NCBI GenBank assembly: GCA_029960065.1
Contig: JASCOF010000008.1
Location: 62,001 to 126,000 of the forward strand
DNA length: 64,000 nt
Origin: Flavobacteriaceae bacterium PS02336
GTDB lineage: Bacteria > Bacteroidota > Bacteroidia > Flavobacteriales > Flavobacteriaceae
Direction of reading: 5' to 3'
The position numbers and the translations under genes are program-made. Each line of letters begins with the position of its first letter. Positions within the stretch are counted from its first letter, which is position 1. The notes under the pieces were generated by a model. That model saw nothing but the letters and a program-made list of their open reading frames with translations, made no database searches and was not told the origin of the DNA. Below, piece after piece: positions 44,111-52,613 of the stretch.

Positions 44111-44195
44111 AAGCCCTAGCCCTGATGGGAGCGACATCCTTTTGTTTTTTTCTTTAAAAAACAAAAGATACAGCGTACAGCAGGTTTCAGCTCCT
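44111..44195. repeat. Dispersed element with TCCTTTTGT...ACAAAAGATA core, copy A
   Basis: Contains gggagcgacatccttttgtt and the inverse aaaacaaaagatacagcg. tccttttgttttttt can pair with aaaaaacaaaaga as a long stem, flanked by agccctagccctgatgg and acagcaggtttcagctcc. A related copy lies at 61350-61447. Confidence 0.65.
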
Positions 44196-44215
44196 TATTA
44201 ATAGTATAGATAATT

Positions 44216-44656
44216 ATGAAAAACACTTTGATGATTTTGGTTTTGTCGCTTTTGTTTCTGGGCTGCAAACAAGAAATAAAACCAGCAGATATTGCTAAAT
44301 TGAACGGTTATTGGGAAATTGAAAAAGTAGTTTTTGATAAAGGTGAGCAGAAGGATTATAAGATGAACGAAACTTTTGATTTTTTCCAGATTAAAAATAA
44401 TAAGGGTGTTCGAACGAAAGTAATGCCGCAGTTTGATGGAACTTTTTTGACTACGGATACTTTTGAGAATGTTTCGGTTCGTTTTGCGGGAGAGCAGGTT
44501 TTTTTAGATTACAAAACTGATTATGCAAAATGGAGTGAGGAAATTGTTTCACTGTCAGATACGCAATTAGTGGTTAAAAATCCGCAAAAAATAGAATATC
44601 ATTATAAAAAAGCAGCACCAATTAATTTATTGAACGATGGCGAAAAGAATAAATAA
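44216..44656 (+). CDS. Putative lipoprotein, lipocalin-like
   Basis: A 146-residue lipoprotein with signal MKNTLMILVLSLLFLGC. The opening of the mature part, LNGYWEIEKVVFDKGEQKDY, has the GxW pattern of lipocalin-like proteins, and the remaining strands (VRTKVMPQFDGTFLTTDTFE; EEIVSLSDTQLVVKNPQ) fit an antiparallel barrel. This fold assignment is a guess. It overlaps the next gene by 20 bases, so the two are coupled. Confidence 0.75.
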   Translation: MKNTLMILVLSLLFLGCKQEIKPADIAKLNGYWEIEKVVFDKGEQKDYKMNETFDFFQIKNNKGVRTKVMPQFDGTFLTTDTFENVSVRFAGEQVFLDYKTDYAKWSEEIVSLSDTQLVVKNPQKIEYHYKKAAPINLLNDGEKNK

Positions 44657-44933
44657 CGGATCTACGATTAGTGCTGTTTTACAGCAGATTATTCAAGTGA
44701 ATAAATTACAGCCGGGAATGGATCAAATTGATGTTCGCGATGCCTGGAAAAATCTTATGGGAAGCGGTGTAAATACCTATACTAAAAATGTTGTTCTTAA
44801 AGGCAGTACACTTTATGTCGAATTAGGTTCAGCGGTTTTGCGCGAAGAATTAAGTCACGGAAAATCTAAAATCGTTAAAATGATTAATGAAGAATTGGGT
44901 CGTGATGTAGTTAGAGAAGTGGTTTTGCGTTAA
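44637..44933 (+). CDS. DUF721 family protein
   Basis: A 98-residue protein of the DUF721 (DciA-related/zinc-ribbon-lacking) family: NGSTISAVLQQIIQVNKLQP, then VRDAWKNLMGSGVNTYTKNV, TLYVELGSAVLREELSHGKS and MINEELGRDVVREVVLR. Homologues in other bacteria include DciA, which helps load the replicative helicase, but a link here is inference only. It overlaps the lipoprotein gene by 20 bases. The stop codon is followed directly by the heptamer array. Confidence 0.85.
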   Translation: MAKRINNGSTISAVLQQIIQVNKLQPGMDQIDVRDAWKNLMGSGVNTYTKNVVLKGSTLYVELGSAVLREELSHGKSKIVKMINEELGRDVVREVVLR

Positions 44934-45010
44934 ATTTTAGATTTTAGATTTTAGATTTTAGATTTTAGATTTTAGATTTTAGATTTTAGATTTTAGATTT
45001 TAGATTTTAC
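44934..45010. repeat. Tandem heptamer array, 10 perfect copies of ATTTTAG
   Basis: The unit attttag repeats ten times without error from 44934 to 45003, followed by one attttac. The array starts at the base after the TAA of the DUF721 gene and ends shortly before the ndk-side terminator. Confidence 0.95.
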
Positions 45011-45016
45011 GATATA

Positions 45017-45052
45017 AAAAAAATCCATTCGCTGTGCGAATGGATTTTTTTA
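45017..45052. terminator. Bidirectional terminator between the DUF721 gene and ndk
   Basis: aaatccattcgc and gcgaatggattt form a 12-bp stem with loop tgt, an A run before and a T run after. Confidence 0.9.
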
Positions 45053-45104
45053 TTTGTGATCGTTAGTTCAGTAATCTGAAATCTTAACTCTACAATCTAA
45101 AATA

Positions 45105-45524
45105 TTAGAATTGCTCTCTTCCTGCGAAGTGGAATGCACTTTCGATAGCAGCGTTTTCGTCACTGTCAGATCCGTGAACTGCATTTTCTCCGATAGAAGT
45201 TGCGTATGCTTTACGAATAGTTCCTTCAGCAGCTTCAGCTGGGTTTGTAGCTCCAATTAAAGTTCTGAAATCTTCTACTGCATTGTCTTTTTCTAAAATA
45301 GCAGCAACGATTGGTCCGCGTGACATAAATTCAACTAATTCTCCGTAGAAAGGTCTTTCTGCGTGAACTGCATAAAATGCTTGTGCATCAGCTACAGTTA
45401 ATTGAGTTAATTTTAATGAAACGATTTTGAAACCACCATTAGTAATCATTGCTAAGATGTTCCCGATGTGTCCGTTTGCAACAGCATCTGGTTTAATCAT
45501 TGTAAAAGTTCTATTTGTTGCCAT
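45105..45524 (-). CDS. ndk: Nucleoside diphosphate kinase
   Basis: A 139-residue enzyme that balances nucleoside triphosphates. It has the N-terminal TFTMIKPDAVANGHIGNIL and the active-site histidine in AIGENAVHGSDSDENA (form TSIGENAVHGSDS), the classic NDPK signature. Length fits the family. The promoter has a -7 element at 45548-45555. Confidence 0.97.
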   Translation of the reverse strand: MATNRTFTMIKPDAVANGHIGNILAMITNGGFKIVSLKLTQLTVADAQAFYAVHAERPFYGELVEFMSRGPIVAAILEKDNAVEDFRTLIGATNPAEAAEGTIRKAYATSIGENAVHGSDSDENAAIESAFHFAGREQF

Positions 45525-45547
45525 TTTGTATTTTATTAAATTTTGTG

Positions 45548-45555
45548 CAAAAGTA
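45548..45555 (-). promoter_or_regulatory. -7 promoter element for ndk
   Basis: The minus strand reads TACTTTTG followed by C, a match to TAnnTTTG, 24 bases before the ATG. Confidence 0.55.
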
Positions 45556-45653
45556 TACTTTTTTTATGAATTGATTTTAATAAATTCCTAATTAAAACAT
45601 GCTGGAATGCTGTTTTGATTAAAAAGAAATAAAACTGAAATAGAAGTAAACAA

Positions 45654-45678
45654 AAAGACGCACAGTTGCGCGTCTTTG
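45654..45678 (-). terminator. Terminator after the NagX-like gene
   Basis: aaagacgc and gcgtctttt form an 8-bp GC-containing stem around loop acagttgc; the T run is on the minus strand. Confidence 0.75.
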
Positions 45679-45698
45679 AATATGGCTTTTAATGAAAA

Positions 45699-46970
45699 TT
45701 AAACTATAAAAATTAATTTATTTCTATAGAAAATCCAAAGTATAAAGGTCCAGATAGCAACATAAGTTAAAGCTCCAGCTAAAGAAGCTGACATTGGATT
45801 GCTGAAAAATGGTGCAATGCCAAAACGGTACAAATAATCTAAAAGATTGGTTTGTTCTTCTGGATTATGCGGATTTTGGAATCGGATCATGGTTAATGCC
45901 TGTGGAATTATCTGCGAAGCAAAGAAAACAATCATTGGGTTTACACCCCAAATAACAAATAACTTAAAGCCTTTTTTATATTCTGCAATGTCGATTATAT
46001 AATATAATAAAGCTAGACAGGTTGTAGCCAAACCAGTTGTATACAATACATAACTGCTGCTCCAAAGTGATTTGTTTATAGGGAATGCAATATTCCAAAT
46101 TAAACCGCCAGCAATTAAGACTACACCAGCAATGGCCATTTTTTTTGCTTTTTCGGTCTTAAGGATATTTTGCAGCAGCAATTGTCCTATCAATAAACCA
46201 ATGATTCCGTTTACGATTGAAGGAATTGTACTCAAAATTCCTTCTGGGTCCCAAGTATTGGTTTCGTGGTACATATGTCCTTTTAGCAGAACACTATCAA
46301 CCCAAGCGGCTAAATTAGTTCCTCTTTCTAAATTAGCTTCTCCAAATCCAGGAACCGGAACTAAAGTCATCACTGCCCAATATCCTAAAAGCAATACAAT
46401 ACCTGTAATAATCTGTGTTTTTTTGGATGTTTTTAAATACAAAAGAGAAACTACAAAATAAACAACAGCTATACGTTGTAAAACTCCCGGAAGTCTAACG
46501 TCTTGATAATTCTCAAAACCTCCATAAGCTAAAATGAGATATATTAATAAGATAGAAAAGGCTAAAATGTTTTTTACTTTGGTGCTGAAATTTCCCATTA
46601 AGGCATAACCAACTGCAAGAGTTATAGCTAATCTAGCAATCAGAAGCGGAATTCCTTCTAGACCAAATAACTGAATTTTACCAAAGAAGTTAAAAAATAT
46701 CCCAAGGCACAACATTCGTAATGAACGGATGAGGATTTTATTGAAGGTAGTGTCATCATAAACTTTGTCTGGCATTGCCAGTGGTACTGCAACTCCCATT
46801 ATAAAAACAAAAAAAGGAAAAACAAGATCTGTTGGTGTACAGCCGTTCCAGTGTGCGTGTAAAAGCGGTGGGTAAACATTTCCCCAGTCACCTGGATTGT
46901 TTACAATAGTCATCAATAGAATTGTCAGTCCGCGAAAGACATCAAGCGAAATAAGGCGTTCTCTTACCAT
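45699..46970 (-). CDS. NagX-like membrane acyltransferase (HGSNAT superfamily)
   Basis: A 423-residue protein with about eleven membrane helices. RLISLDVFRGLTILLMTIVN and LHAHWNGCTPTDLVFPFFVF then IMGVAVPLAMP are the signature of the NagX/YeiB-like branch of the heparan-alpha-glucosaminide N-acetyltransferase superfamily; the histidines in LLHAHW are where the active site is expected. NagX genes usually sit with N-acetylglucosamine use genes, but none is adjacent here. The C-terminal WGVNPMIVFFASQIIPQAL is also typical. A paralogue of another subgroup is at 31374-32564. Confidence 0.87.
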   Translation of the reverse strand: MVRERLISLDVFRGLTILLMTIVNNPGDWGNVYPPLLHAHWNGCTPTDLVFPFFVFIMGVAVPLAMPDKVYDDTTFNKILIRSLRMLCLGIFFNFFGKIQLFGLEGIPLLIARLAITLAVGYALMGNFSTKVKNILAFSILLIYLILAYGGFENYQDVRLPGVLQRIAVVYFVVSLLYLKTSKKTQIITGIVLLLGYWAVMTLVPVPGFGEANLERGTNLAAWVDSVLLKGHMYHETNTWDPEGILSTIPSIVNGIIGLLIGQLLLQNILKTEKAKKMAIAGVVLIAGGLIWNIAFPINKSLWSSSYVLYTTGLATTCLALLYYIIDIAEYKKGFKLFVIWGVNPMIVFFASQIIPQALTMIRFQNPHNPEEQTNLLDYLYRFGIAPFFSNPMSASLAGALTYVAIWTFILWIFYRNKLIFIV

Positions 46971-47093
46971 TTGGTTAGTTAGTTAATAGGTTATAAAATA
47001 TAATTCTATTTGGTTTGAGAGAAGCAATTACATCGGAAATGAGCTGGTTATTTGTTCCTAAATAATTACTTTGAATTTTTAAAGATAATTATT

Positions 47094-48683
47094 TTAGGTT
47101 ATTATGATGTTAAAATTATGTTCTAGTGGTTTTAATTTTTGAATTAAAAGCGGAATCAACTGCTCGCCATTTTCTAAATAAAATTCAGAAAAGTTAGTTT
47201 GACGTTCTTGCAGACTGTAATTTGGAAACAATTCGCACTGTAAATCTGTTACACGCTGTAATTGATCCTGAAGTTTTCTTTTTTGTGCTTTCAATAAACG
47301 TTTTTCCAGATTTTCTAAACCTTTTTTCTGCTTGAGTTCCTGTGCTTTTACAGCGCCAGAAAAAGATTTATCTGTTTTTTCAGCCAATTCAAAAAGATAA
47401 GCAAATTGTTTTTCGAGAGCTTCTTTTTGTTCCGTTAAATCTATCGGAAAGGGAGAAAGTTTGTGTGTAATATTGTTAATCAAAGTTTCAGATTTACTAA
47501 ATAAATCTTTCCACGTTAAGTTTAAATTGTCTGCTTTTTTAGCTTGTTTTTCGGTAGCTAAAAGAACTGAATTTCGAACTAATAAAATAGGAAAAGTAAT
47601 ATTTACGGCTTCAAAAAATGATTTTAATTCCAGCCAATAAGCAATTTCTCCGCCTCCGCCAATGTAGCAAAGATTAGGCAGGATAATTTCCTGATAAAGT
47701 GGACGCATGATTACATTTGGACTGAATTTTTCGGGATTACTGTCTACTAATTTTAGAATTTCTTCTTTTGAAAAAGAAATTTTAGTGTTGTTAACAATGT
47801 ATTTGTCATCTTCAAAAATGATTCTTTCACGAAGTTTATCTTCAATGTAGAATAAATTGATTTCTCTTGGATTTACCTGAACAGTATAATCACTTAGAGC
47901 TTCAATTGATTTTTGAACTGCTTTAAATGAAGTTTGATGTTCTAATTCTTCTTTTATAAAAGGTACAAAAGCACGTTTTAATTCGGCGTTGTCAGCATCT
48001 ATAATTACTAAACCATAACTTGAAAAAAGACTATTAGCCAGAAAACGTGTTGCATCAGCTAAATTTTCATGTTGTAAATACGCTTCTTCAAAAAGTTTTT
48101 TCAGCGTATTGGCGTTTGAACTTGAACCTAATTCTTTAGAATAAATTTCGAATAAATCTTCTAAACCATTGGTAGATAATCTCCCGACTGGACCAGTGCT
48201 TTCGGCATTCCAGCGGATTTTTTTTCCTTTAAAATTAAAATAATTAATTTCTTCAAAATCGTGATCTTCCGTTGCCATCCAATAAACAGGAACAAAATTA
48301 GAAGCGGGATATTTTGATTTTAATTCTTTAGTTAAATTAATTGTAGAAATGATTTTATATAAAAAATACAAAGGACCACTAAATAAATTTAATTGATGTC
48401 CGGTTGTAATTGTAAAGGTGTTTTCGAGTGCTAACAAAGCAATATTATGCTCAGTAGAATCTGAAATTTCAATATTTTGATATTGTTTTTTTAAAGTTTC
48501 AACCAATGCAATTCGGTTGTTGTTATCAAAATTTGCTGCTTTTTCGGCAATTTGTTTTTCGAAATTTTCTAAAGTTGGGAAATTATTGTACAGCGGTTTT
48601 AACTCTGTTTTTTGATCTAAATAATCTTGCATCAATTTAGAAAAATATCCAGAAGATTGAAAGCTGATACAGTCGGTAGGCAT
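47094..48683 (-). CDS. bshC: Bacillithiol biosynthesis cysteine-adding enzyme BshC
   Basis: A 529-residue protein of the BshC family, which adds cysteine to glucosaminyl-malate in the last step of bacillithiol synthesis. Markers are TITTGHQLNLFSGPLYFLYK, VPVYWMATEDHDFEEINYFN with FKGKKIRW, the LYQEIILPNLCYIGGGGEIA segment with YWLELKSFF, and a C-terminal coiled coil (about residues 400-490). The length is normal. Other bsh genes are not in the window. It begins at MPTDCISFQSSGYFSKLMQD. Confidence 0.95.
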   Translation of the reverse strand: MPTDCISFQSSGYFSKLMQDYLDQKTELKPLYNNFPTLENFEKQIAEKAANFDNNNRIALVETLKKQYQNIEISDSTEHNIALLALENTFTITTGHQLNLFSGPLYFLYKIISTINLTKELKSKYPASNFVPVYWMATEDHDFEEINYFNFKGKKIRWNAESTGPVGRLSTNGLEDLFEIYSKELGSSSNANTLKKLFEEAYLQHENLADATRFLANSLFSSYGLVIIDADNAELKRAFVPFIKEELEHQTSFKAVQKSIEALSDYTVQVNPREINLFYIEDKLRERIIFEDDKYIVNNTKISFSKEEILKLVDSNPEKFSPNVIMRPLYQEIILPNLCYIGGGGEIAYWLELKSFFEAVNITFPILLVRNSVLLATEKQAKKADNLNLTWKDLFSKSETLINNITHKLSPFPIDLTEQKEALEKQFAYLFELAEKTDKSFSGAVKAQELKQKKGLENLEKRLLKAQKRKLQDQLQRVTDLQCELFPNYSLQERQTNFSEFYLENGEQLIPLLIQKLKPLEHNFNIIIT

Positions 48684-48917
48684 AATTTTAAATTTATTTT
48701 TGACAGCTGTAAATTTAATGAAAATATACAGTTAAAAACGCTTTTAACGATTGCTTAAGATTTGATTTTTAATTTTTGTTTTAAAGTTCCGCTAATCAAG
48801 ATTTTAAAATTAATTTAATTCGTGGTTTTTAAAGTTTAAAAATCATGAAATTTGTTAAAATATAATAAGTGTTCTAAAACTAATTCTTCTAAAGATGAAT
48901 TATTAATAATGAAACTA

Positions 48918-48925
48918 TATTTTTG
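48918..48925 (+). promoter_or_regulatory. -7 promoter element for the MHS transporter gene
   Basis: TATTTTTG matches TAnnTTTG, 30 bases before the ATG at 48956. Confidence 0.5.
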
Positions 48926-48955
48926 TAATCAAAAAAAAAGTTATATCAATTTTAC

Positions 48956-50233
48956 ATGGAAACGAACCCAAATAAAAAGAACTCTCTAAAACACGTTCTT
49001 TTTGGAAGCCTTATTGGCACAACAATCGAATTTTTTGATTTCTATATTTATGCCAATGCAGCGGTGTTGGTTTTTCCTCAACTATTTTTTCCGAGTTCAG
49101 ATGCGACAATGGCGACGTTAGAATCTTTGGCTACTTTTTCAATTGCCTTTTTATCACGCCCATTAGGATCTGCATTTTTTGGACATTACGGAGATAAAAT
49201 CGGACGTAAATTTACTCTTGTCGCTGCTTTGTTAACAATGGGAATTTCGACAGTCACAATTGGTTTTCTGCCAAGTTATGCAAGTATCGGCGTTGCGGCT
49301 CCGTTATTATTAATGCTTTGCCGATTTGGTCAAGGAGTTGGTTTAGGAGGCGAATGGGGAGGAGCTGTCTTATTAGCAATAGAAAATGCACCGCCAAATA
49401 AACGTGCTTGGTACGGAATGTTTCCGCAATTAGGAGCTCCAATCGGATTATTGCTTTCAGGAGGAACATTTCTCTTATTGACTGATTCCATGAGTAATGA
49501 AGATTTTATGGATTACGGATGGAGAATTCCCTTTATTGCCAGCTCACTTTTAGTGATAGTAGGGTTTTATATTCGAACAAAAATTACGGAAACACCTTCA
49601 TTTGAAAATGCCAAAAAAGAACACGAAGAAGTTAAAGTGCCTTTCTTGGAATTAGTAAAATCGTATAAAAATCAATTAATTTTTGGAACCTTTGCTGCAA
49701 TCACTACATTTTTAGTTTTCTATTTGATGACAGTGTTTACATTAAGCTGGGCAACTTCAGATTTAGGAATTGTAAAAAGAGATGGATTATTAATTCAGTT
49801 ATTTTCTGTGTTGTTTTTTGCTCTATTTATTCCAGTTTCGGCTGTGGTAGCAGATAAAATAGGTCGTCGTAAAATGCTGATTTTGGCTACTGGAGCTATT
49901 GCTGTTTTTGGATTTTTCTTCTCTTACTTTTTAGGTTCTGGAAATATAGTATTGGTTACCACTTTTGCTTGTATCGGTATGTCATTAATGGGATTTACTT
50001 ACGGTCCGTTAGGAACTTTTTTATCAGAATTGTTTCCAACCAATGTTCGTTACTCAGGTGCATCTTTGACTTTTAATATGGCTGGGATTTTGGGCGCAGC
50101 TTTTGCACCTATGGTGGCAATTTGGCTGGCTTCTACCTATGACGTGAGTTATGTTGGATATTATTTGGTAACAGCAGCCTTAATATCTTTGATTTCCTTT
50201 TTGGTTATTAGTAAAGATGAACATAAGTTTTAA
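48956..50233 (+). CDS. MFS transporter of the metabolite:H+ symporter (MHS) type
   Basis: A 425-residue inner-membrane protein with twelve helices. ASLIGTTIEFFDFYIYANAA in helix 1 (here GSLIGTTIEFFDFYIYANAA), GHYGDKIGRKFTLVAALLTM, CRFGQGVGLGGEWGGAVLLA and the second-half repeat VVADKIGRRKMLILATG are typical of the ProP/ShiA/KgtP group, which imports carboxylates, betaine or proline with protons. The substrate cannot be told. A terminator follows. Confidence 0.92.
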   Translation: METNPNKKNSLKHVLFGSLIGTTIEFFDFYIYANAAVLVFPQLFFPSSDATMATLESLATFSIAFLSRPLGSAFFGHYGDKIGRKFTLVAALLTMGISTVTIGFLPSYASIGVAAPLLLMLCRFGQGVGLGGEWGGAVLLAIENAPPNKRAWYGMFPQLGAPIGLLLSGGTFLLLTDSMSNEDFMDYGWRIPFIASSLLVIVGFYIRTKITETPSFENAKKEHEEVKVPFLELVKSYKNQLIFGTFAAITTFLVFYLMTVFTLSWATSDLGIVKRDGLLIQLFSVLFFALFIPVSAVVADKIGRRKMLILATGAIAVFGFFFSYFLGSGNIVLVTTFACIGMSLMGFTYGPLGTFLSELFPTNVRYSGASLTFNMAGILGAAFAPMVAIWLASTYDVSYVGYYLVTAALISLISFLVISKDEHKF

Positions 50234-50258
50234 ACGATTTTAAAATTAAAAATCTGAA

Positions 50259-50293
50259 AAAAGGCCTTAAATTTTTTTTAAGGTCTTTTTTTA
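50259..50293 (+). terminator. Terminator after the MHS transporter gene
   Basis: aaaggccttaaa and tttaaggtcttt pair with one G-U, followed by a run of seven T. Confidence 0.75.
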
Positions 50294-50362
50294 TCTAAAT
50301 GAAGTCGAACAAGTGTTAATATTTACATGGAAAATCTTTTTCCAATAAATCCCCAATAACCC

Positions 50363-50382
50363 GTATTTTTGCAAAAAAATAA
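50363..50382 (+). promoter_or_regulatory. -7 element and initial transcribed region for the radical SAM gene
   Basis: TATTTTTG at 50364-50371 matches TAnnTTTG. The 20-base block is identical to 3797-3816. Confidence 0.6.
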
Positions 50383-50389
50383 ATCCCTT

Positions 50390-52612
50390 TTGAAAACGAA
50401 ACTTTTTGTAATTACGCCTCCTTTTACTCAACTGAATACTCCGTATCCGGCAACGGCGTATATAAAAGGTTTTCTGAACACCAAAAATATCGAATCTTTT
50501 CAGGCAGATTTGGGTATTGATGTGATTCTGGAATTGTTTTCAAAGAAAGGACTTTTAAATTTGTTTCAAGTTTCAGTCCCGAAACTTCGGGATCAGGTTT
50601 CAGGTTCTGATGTCTCTGATAACTCCAAAAGAATTTTTGCTTTACAAGACGAATACATCAGAACGATTGATTCTGTAATTCAGTTTTTGCAGGGAAAAAA
50701 TCCAACTTTGGCATTACAGATCTGTCAAGAAGATTTTCTGCCAGAGGCTTCTCGTTTTGCGCAATTGGAAGAATTGGATTGGGCTTTTGGGACAATGGGA
50801 ACTCAGGACAAAGCCAAACATTTAGCCACTTTATATCTCGAAGATATCTCCGATTTTATTGTAGAATGTGTCGACGAGAATTTTGGCTTCAGCCGATATG
50901 CAGAACGTCTCGGAAGAAGTGCGAATTCTTTCGATGAATTGTATGATGCTTTACAGCAACAACCAACTTATATCGATTCCATTTTAATATCACTTTTGAA
51001 AGCTAAAATTGAAGCTGTAAAACCAACATTATTTTTAATTTCTGTTCCTTTTCCAGGAAATTTATATAGCGCATTTCGTTCTGCTCAATGGGTAAAACAA
51101 AATCATCCCGAAATTAAAATTTCGATGGGAGGCGGTTTTCCAAATACCGAATTGCGTTCCCTTTCAGACAAACGTGTTTTTGAGTTTTTCGATTTTATCA
51201 CTTTAGATGACGGCGAAGTTCCAATTGAAGAACTTGTTGATAATTTGTCATCCCGAGCGGAGACGATGGACGAGAAGCGTTACAAAAGAACATTTCTATT
51301 AGAAAATGGAGAAGTAGTCTATAAAAACAATTCGCTAAAACACGATTATAAACAAGCTTACGTCGGAACGCCAGATTATTCAGATCTGCCTTTGGATAAA
51401 TACATTTCGGTAATCGAAATTGTAAATCCAATGCACCGAATGTGGAGCGACGGACGTTGGAATAAACTCACAATGGCGCACGGTTGTTATTGGGGGAAAT
51501 GTACTTTTTGTGATATTTCATTAGATTATATAAAAGTCTACGAACCTGTAGCGGCAAGTCTTTTATGCGACAGAATCGAAGAATTAATCGAAAAAACTGG
51601 TCAAAACGGATTTCACTTTGTAGATGAAGCCGCACCGCCAGCGTTAATGCGTGCTTTGGCACTTGAAATCCTTAAAAGGAAATTGGCTGTAACTTGGTGG
51701 ACGAATATTCGCTTCGAAAAAAGCTTCTCAAAAGATTTATGTCTCTTGTTAAAAGCTTCGGGCTGTATTGCCGTTTCCGGCGGTCTAGAAGTAGCTTCTG
51801 ATCGATTATTGAAATTGATAGATAAAGGTGTTACAGTTGAACAAGTTGCAAAAGTAACCCGAAATTTTACCGAAGCAGGAATTATGGTTCATGCATATTT
51901 AATGTATGGATATCCAACGCAGACTATTCAGGAAACAGTAGATAGCTTAGAAATGGTTCGCCAATTGTTTGAAGCTGGAGTTTTACAGTCTGGATTCTGG
52001 CATCAATTTGCATTGACGGCTCATAGTCCGGTTGGCTTATATCCAGAACAATTTGGCGTAACCAAGAAAACAGAAACAATTGGAACTTTTGCCAACAACG
52101 ATATAGAATACACGGATGCAACAGGAATCAATCACGATAAATTCAGTTTCGGATTAAAGAAATCACTTTTTAATTTCATGCACGGAATCTGTTTTGATTA
52201 CGAATTACAGGATTGGTTCGATTTCAAAATCCCGAAAACAAAAATTCATCCCGATTTTATTTTCGATGCACTTCAGGAGCAAAACGATTTCAATACAAAA
52301 CCAAATGCTAAAGTAGTTTGGCTGGGCGGAAAACCTTCGGCTGAACTTTTTACAAAATCAAAAAAAGGAAGAAGCTGGGAAATGATGGCGCTAACTTTTC
52401 ATGATAAAAAACAAAGTTTCGATATCCAAACCAGTAAAGAAGAAGGAGAATGGCTGATTTCGATTTTGTCTAAAATTTCAATTTTAAACGCTAAAAATTA
52501 TACTTTTCAAGAAGTAAAAAGTGACTTCGAATCTTCATTAGAGGATTTCGAATTATTTTGGTATTCAAAACCAATTAATACTTTACGTGAGTTCGGACTA
52601 TTAGTTTTATAA
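50390..52612 (+). CDS. Radical SAM protein with N-terminal cobalamin-binding-like domain
   Basis: A 740-residue protein. The first 320 residues resemble a B12-binding Rossmann domain (KLFVITPPFTQLNTPYPATA; PTLFLISVPFPGNLYSAFRS; ISMGGGFPNTELRSLSDKRV). The radical SAM barrel follows with cysteines 366, 371 and 374 in AHGCYWGKCTFCDISLDY. That spacing is CX4CX2C, not the usual CX3CX2C. GYPTQTIQETVDSLEMV is a conserved barrel segment. The substrate is unknown. The start is probably a TTG at 50390, because the earlier TTG (50369) lies within the -7 element. A 16-bp palindrome encodes residues 63-68. It converges on an MBL-fold gene with one base between stops. Confidence 0.85.
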   Translation: MKTKLFVITPPFTQLNTPYPATAYIKGFLNTKNIESFQADLGIDVILELFSKKGLLNLFQVSVPKLRDQVSGSDVSDNSKRIFALQDEYIRTIDSVIQFLQGKNPTLALQICQEDFLPEASRFAQLEELDWAFGTMGTQDKAKHLATLYLEDISDFIVECVDENFGFSRYAERLGRSANSFDELYDALQQQPTYIDSILISLLKAKIEAVKPTLFLISVPFPGNLYSAFRSAQWVKQNHPEIKISMGGGFPNTELRSLSDKRVFEFFDFITLDDGEVPIEELVDNLSSRAETMDEKRYKRTFLLENGEVVYKNNSLKHDYKQAYVGTPDYSDLPLDKYISVIEIVNPMHRMWSDGRWNKLTMAHGCYWGKCTFCDISLDYIKVYEPVAASLLCDRIEELIEKTGQNGFHFVDEAAPPALMRALALEILKRKLAVTWWTNIRFEKSFSKDLCLLLKASGCIAVSGGLEVASDRLLKLIDKGVTVEQVAKVTRNFTEAGIMVHAYLMYGYPTQTIQETVDSLEMVRQLFEAGVLQSGFWHQFALTAHSPVGLYPEQFGVTKKTETIGTFANNDIEYTDATGINHDKFSFGLKKSLFNFMHGICFDYELQDWFDFKIPKTKIHPDFIFDALQEQNDFNTKPNAKVVWLGGKPSAELFTKSKKGRSWEMMALTFHDKKQSFDIQTSKEEGEWLISILSKISILNAKNYTFQEVKSDFESSLEDFELFWYSKPINTLREFGLLVL
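50577..50592. repeat. 16-bp palindrome TCCCGAAACTTCGGGA inside the radical SAM gene
   Basis: Perfect 7-bp arms with a 2-base centre. It belongs with 11245-11260 and 61177-61192. Confidence 0.75.
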
Positions 52613-52613
52613 A

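Noticed and set aside
44934..45010. Heptamer array considered as a CRISPR array
   Set aside because: Units are 7 bp with no spacers, and there are no cas genes in the window.
45699..46970. NagX-like gene as part of an N-acetylglucosamine operon
   Set aside because: Its neighbours are ndk and bshC; no amino-sugar genes are nearby.
50369..50389. TTG start of the radical SAM gene
   Set aside because: Same reason: it lies within the TATTTTTG element. The next in-frame TTG at 50390 gives the family-typical N-terminus.
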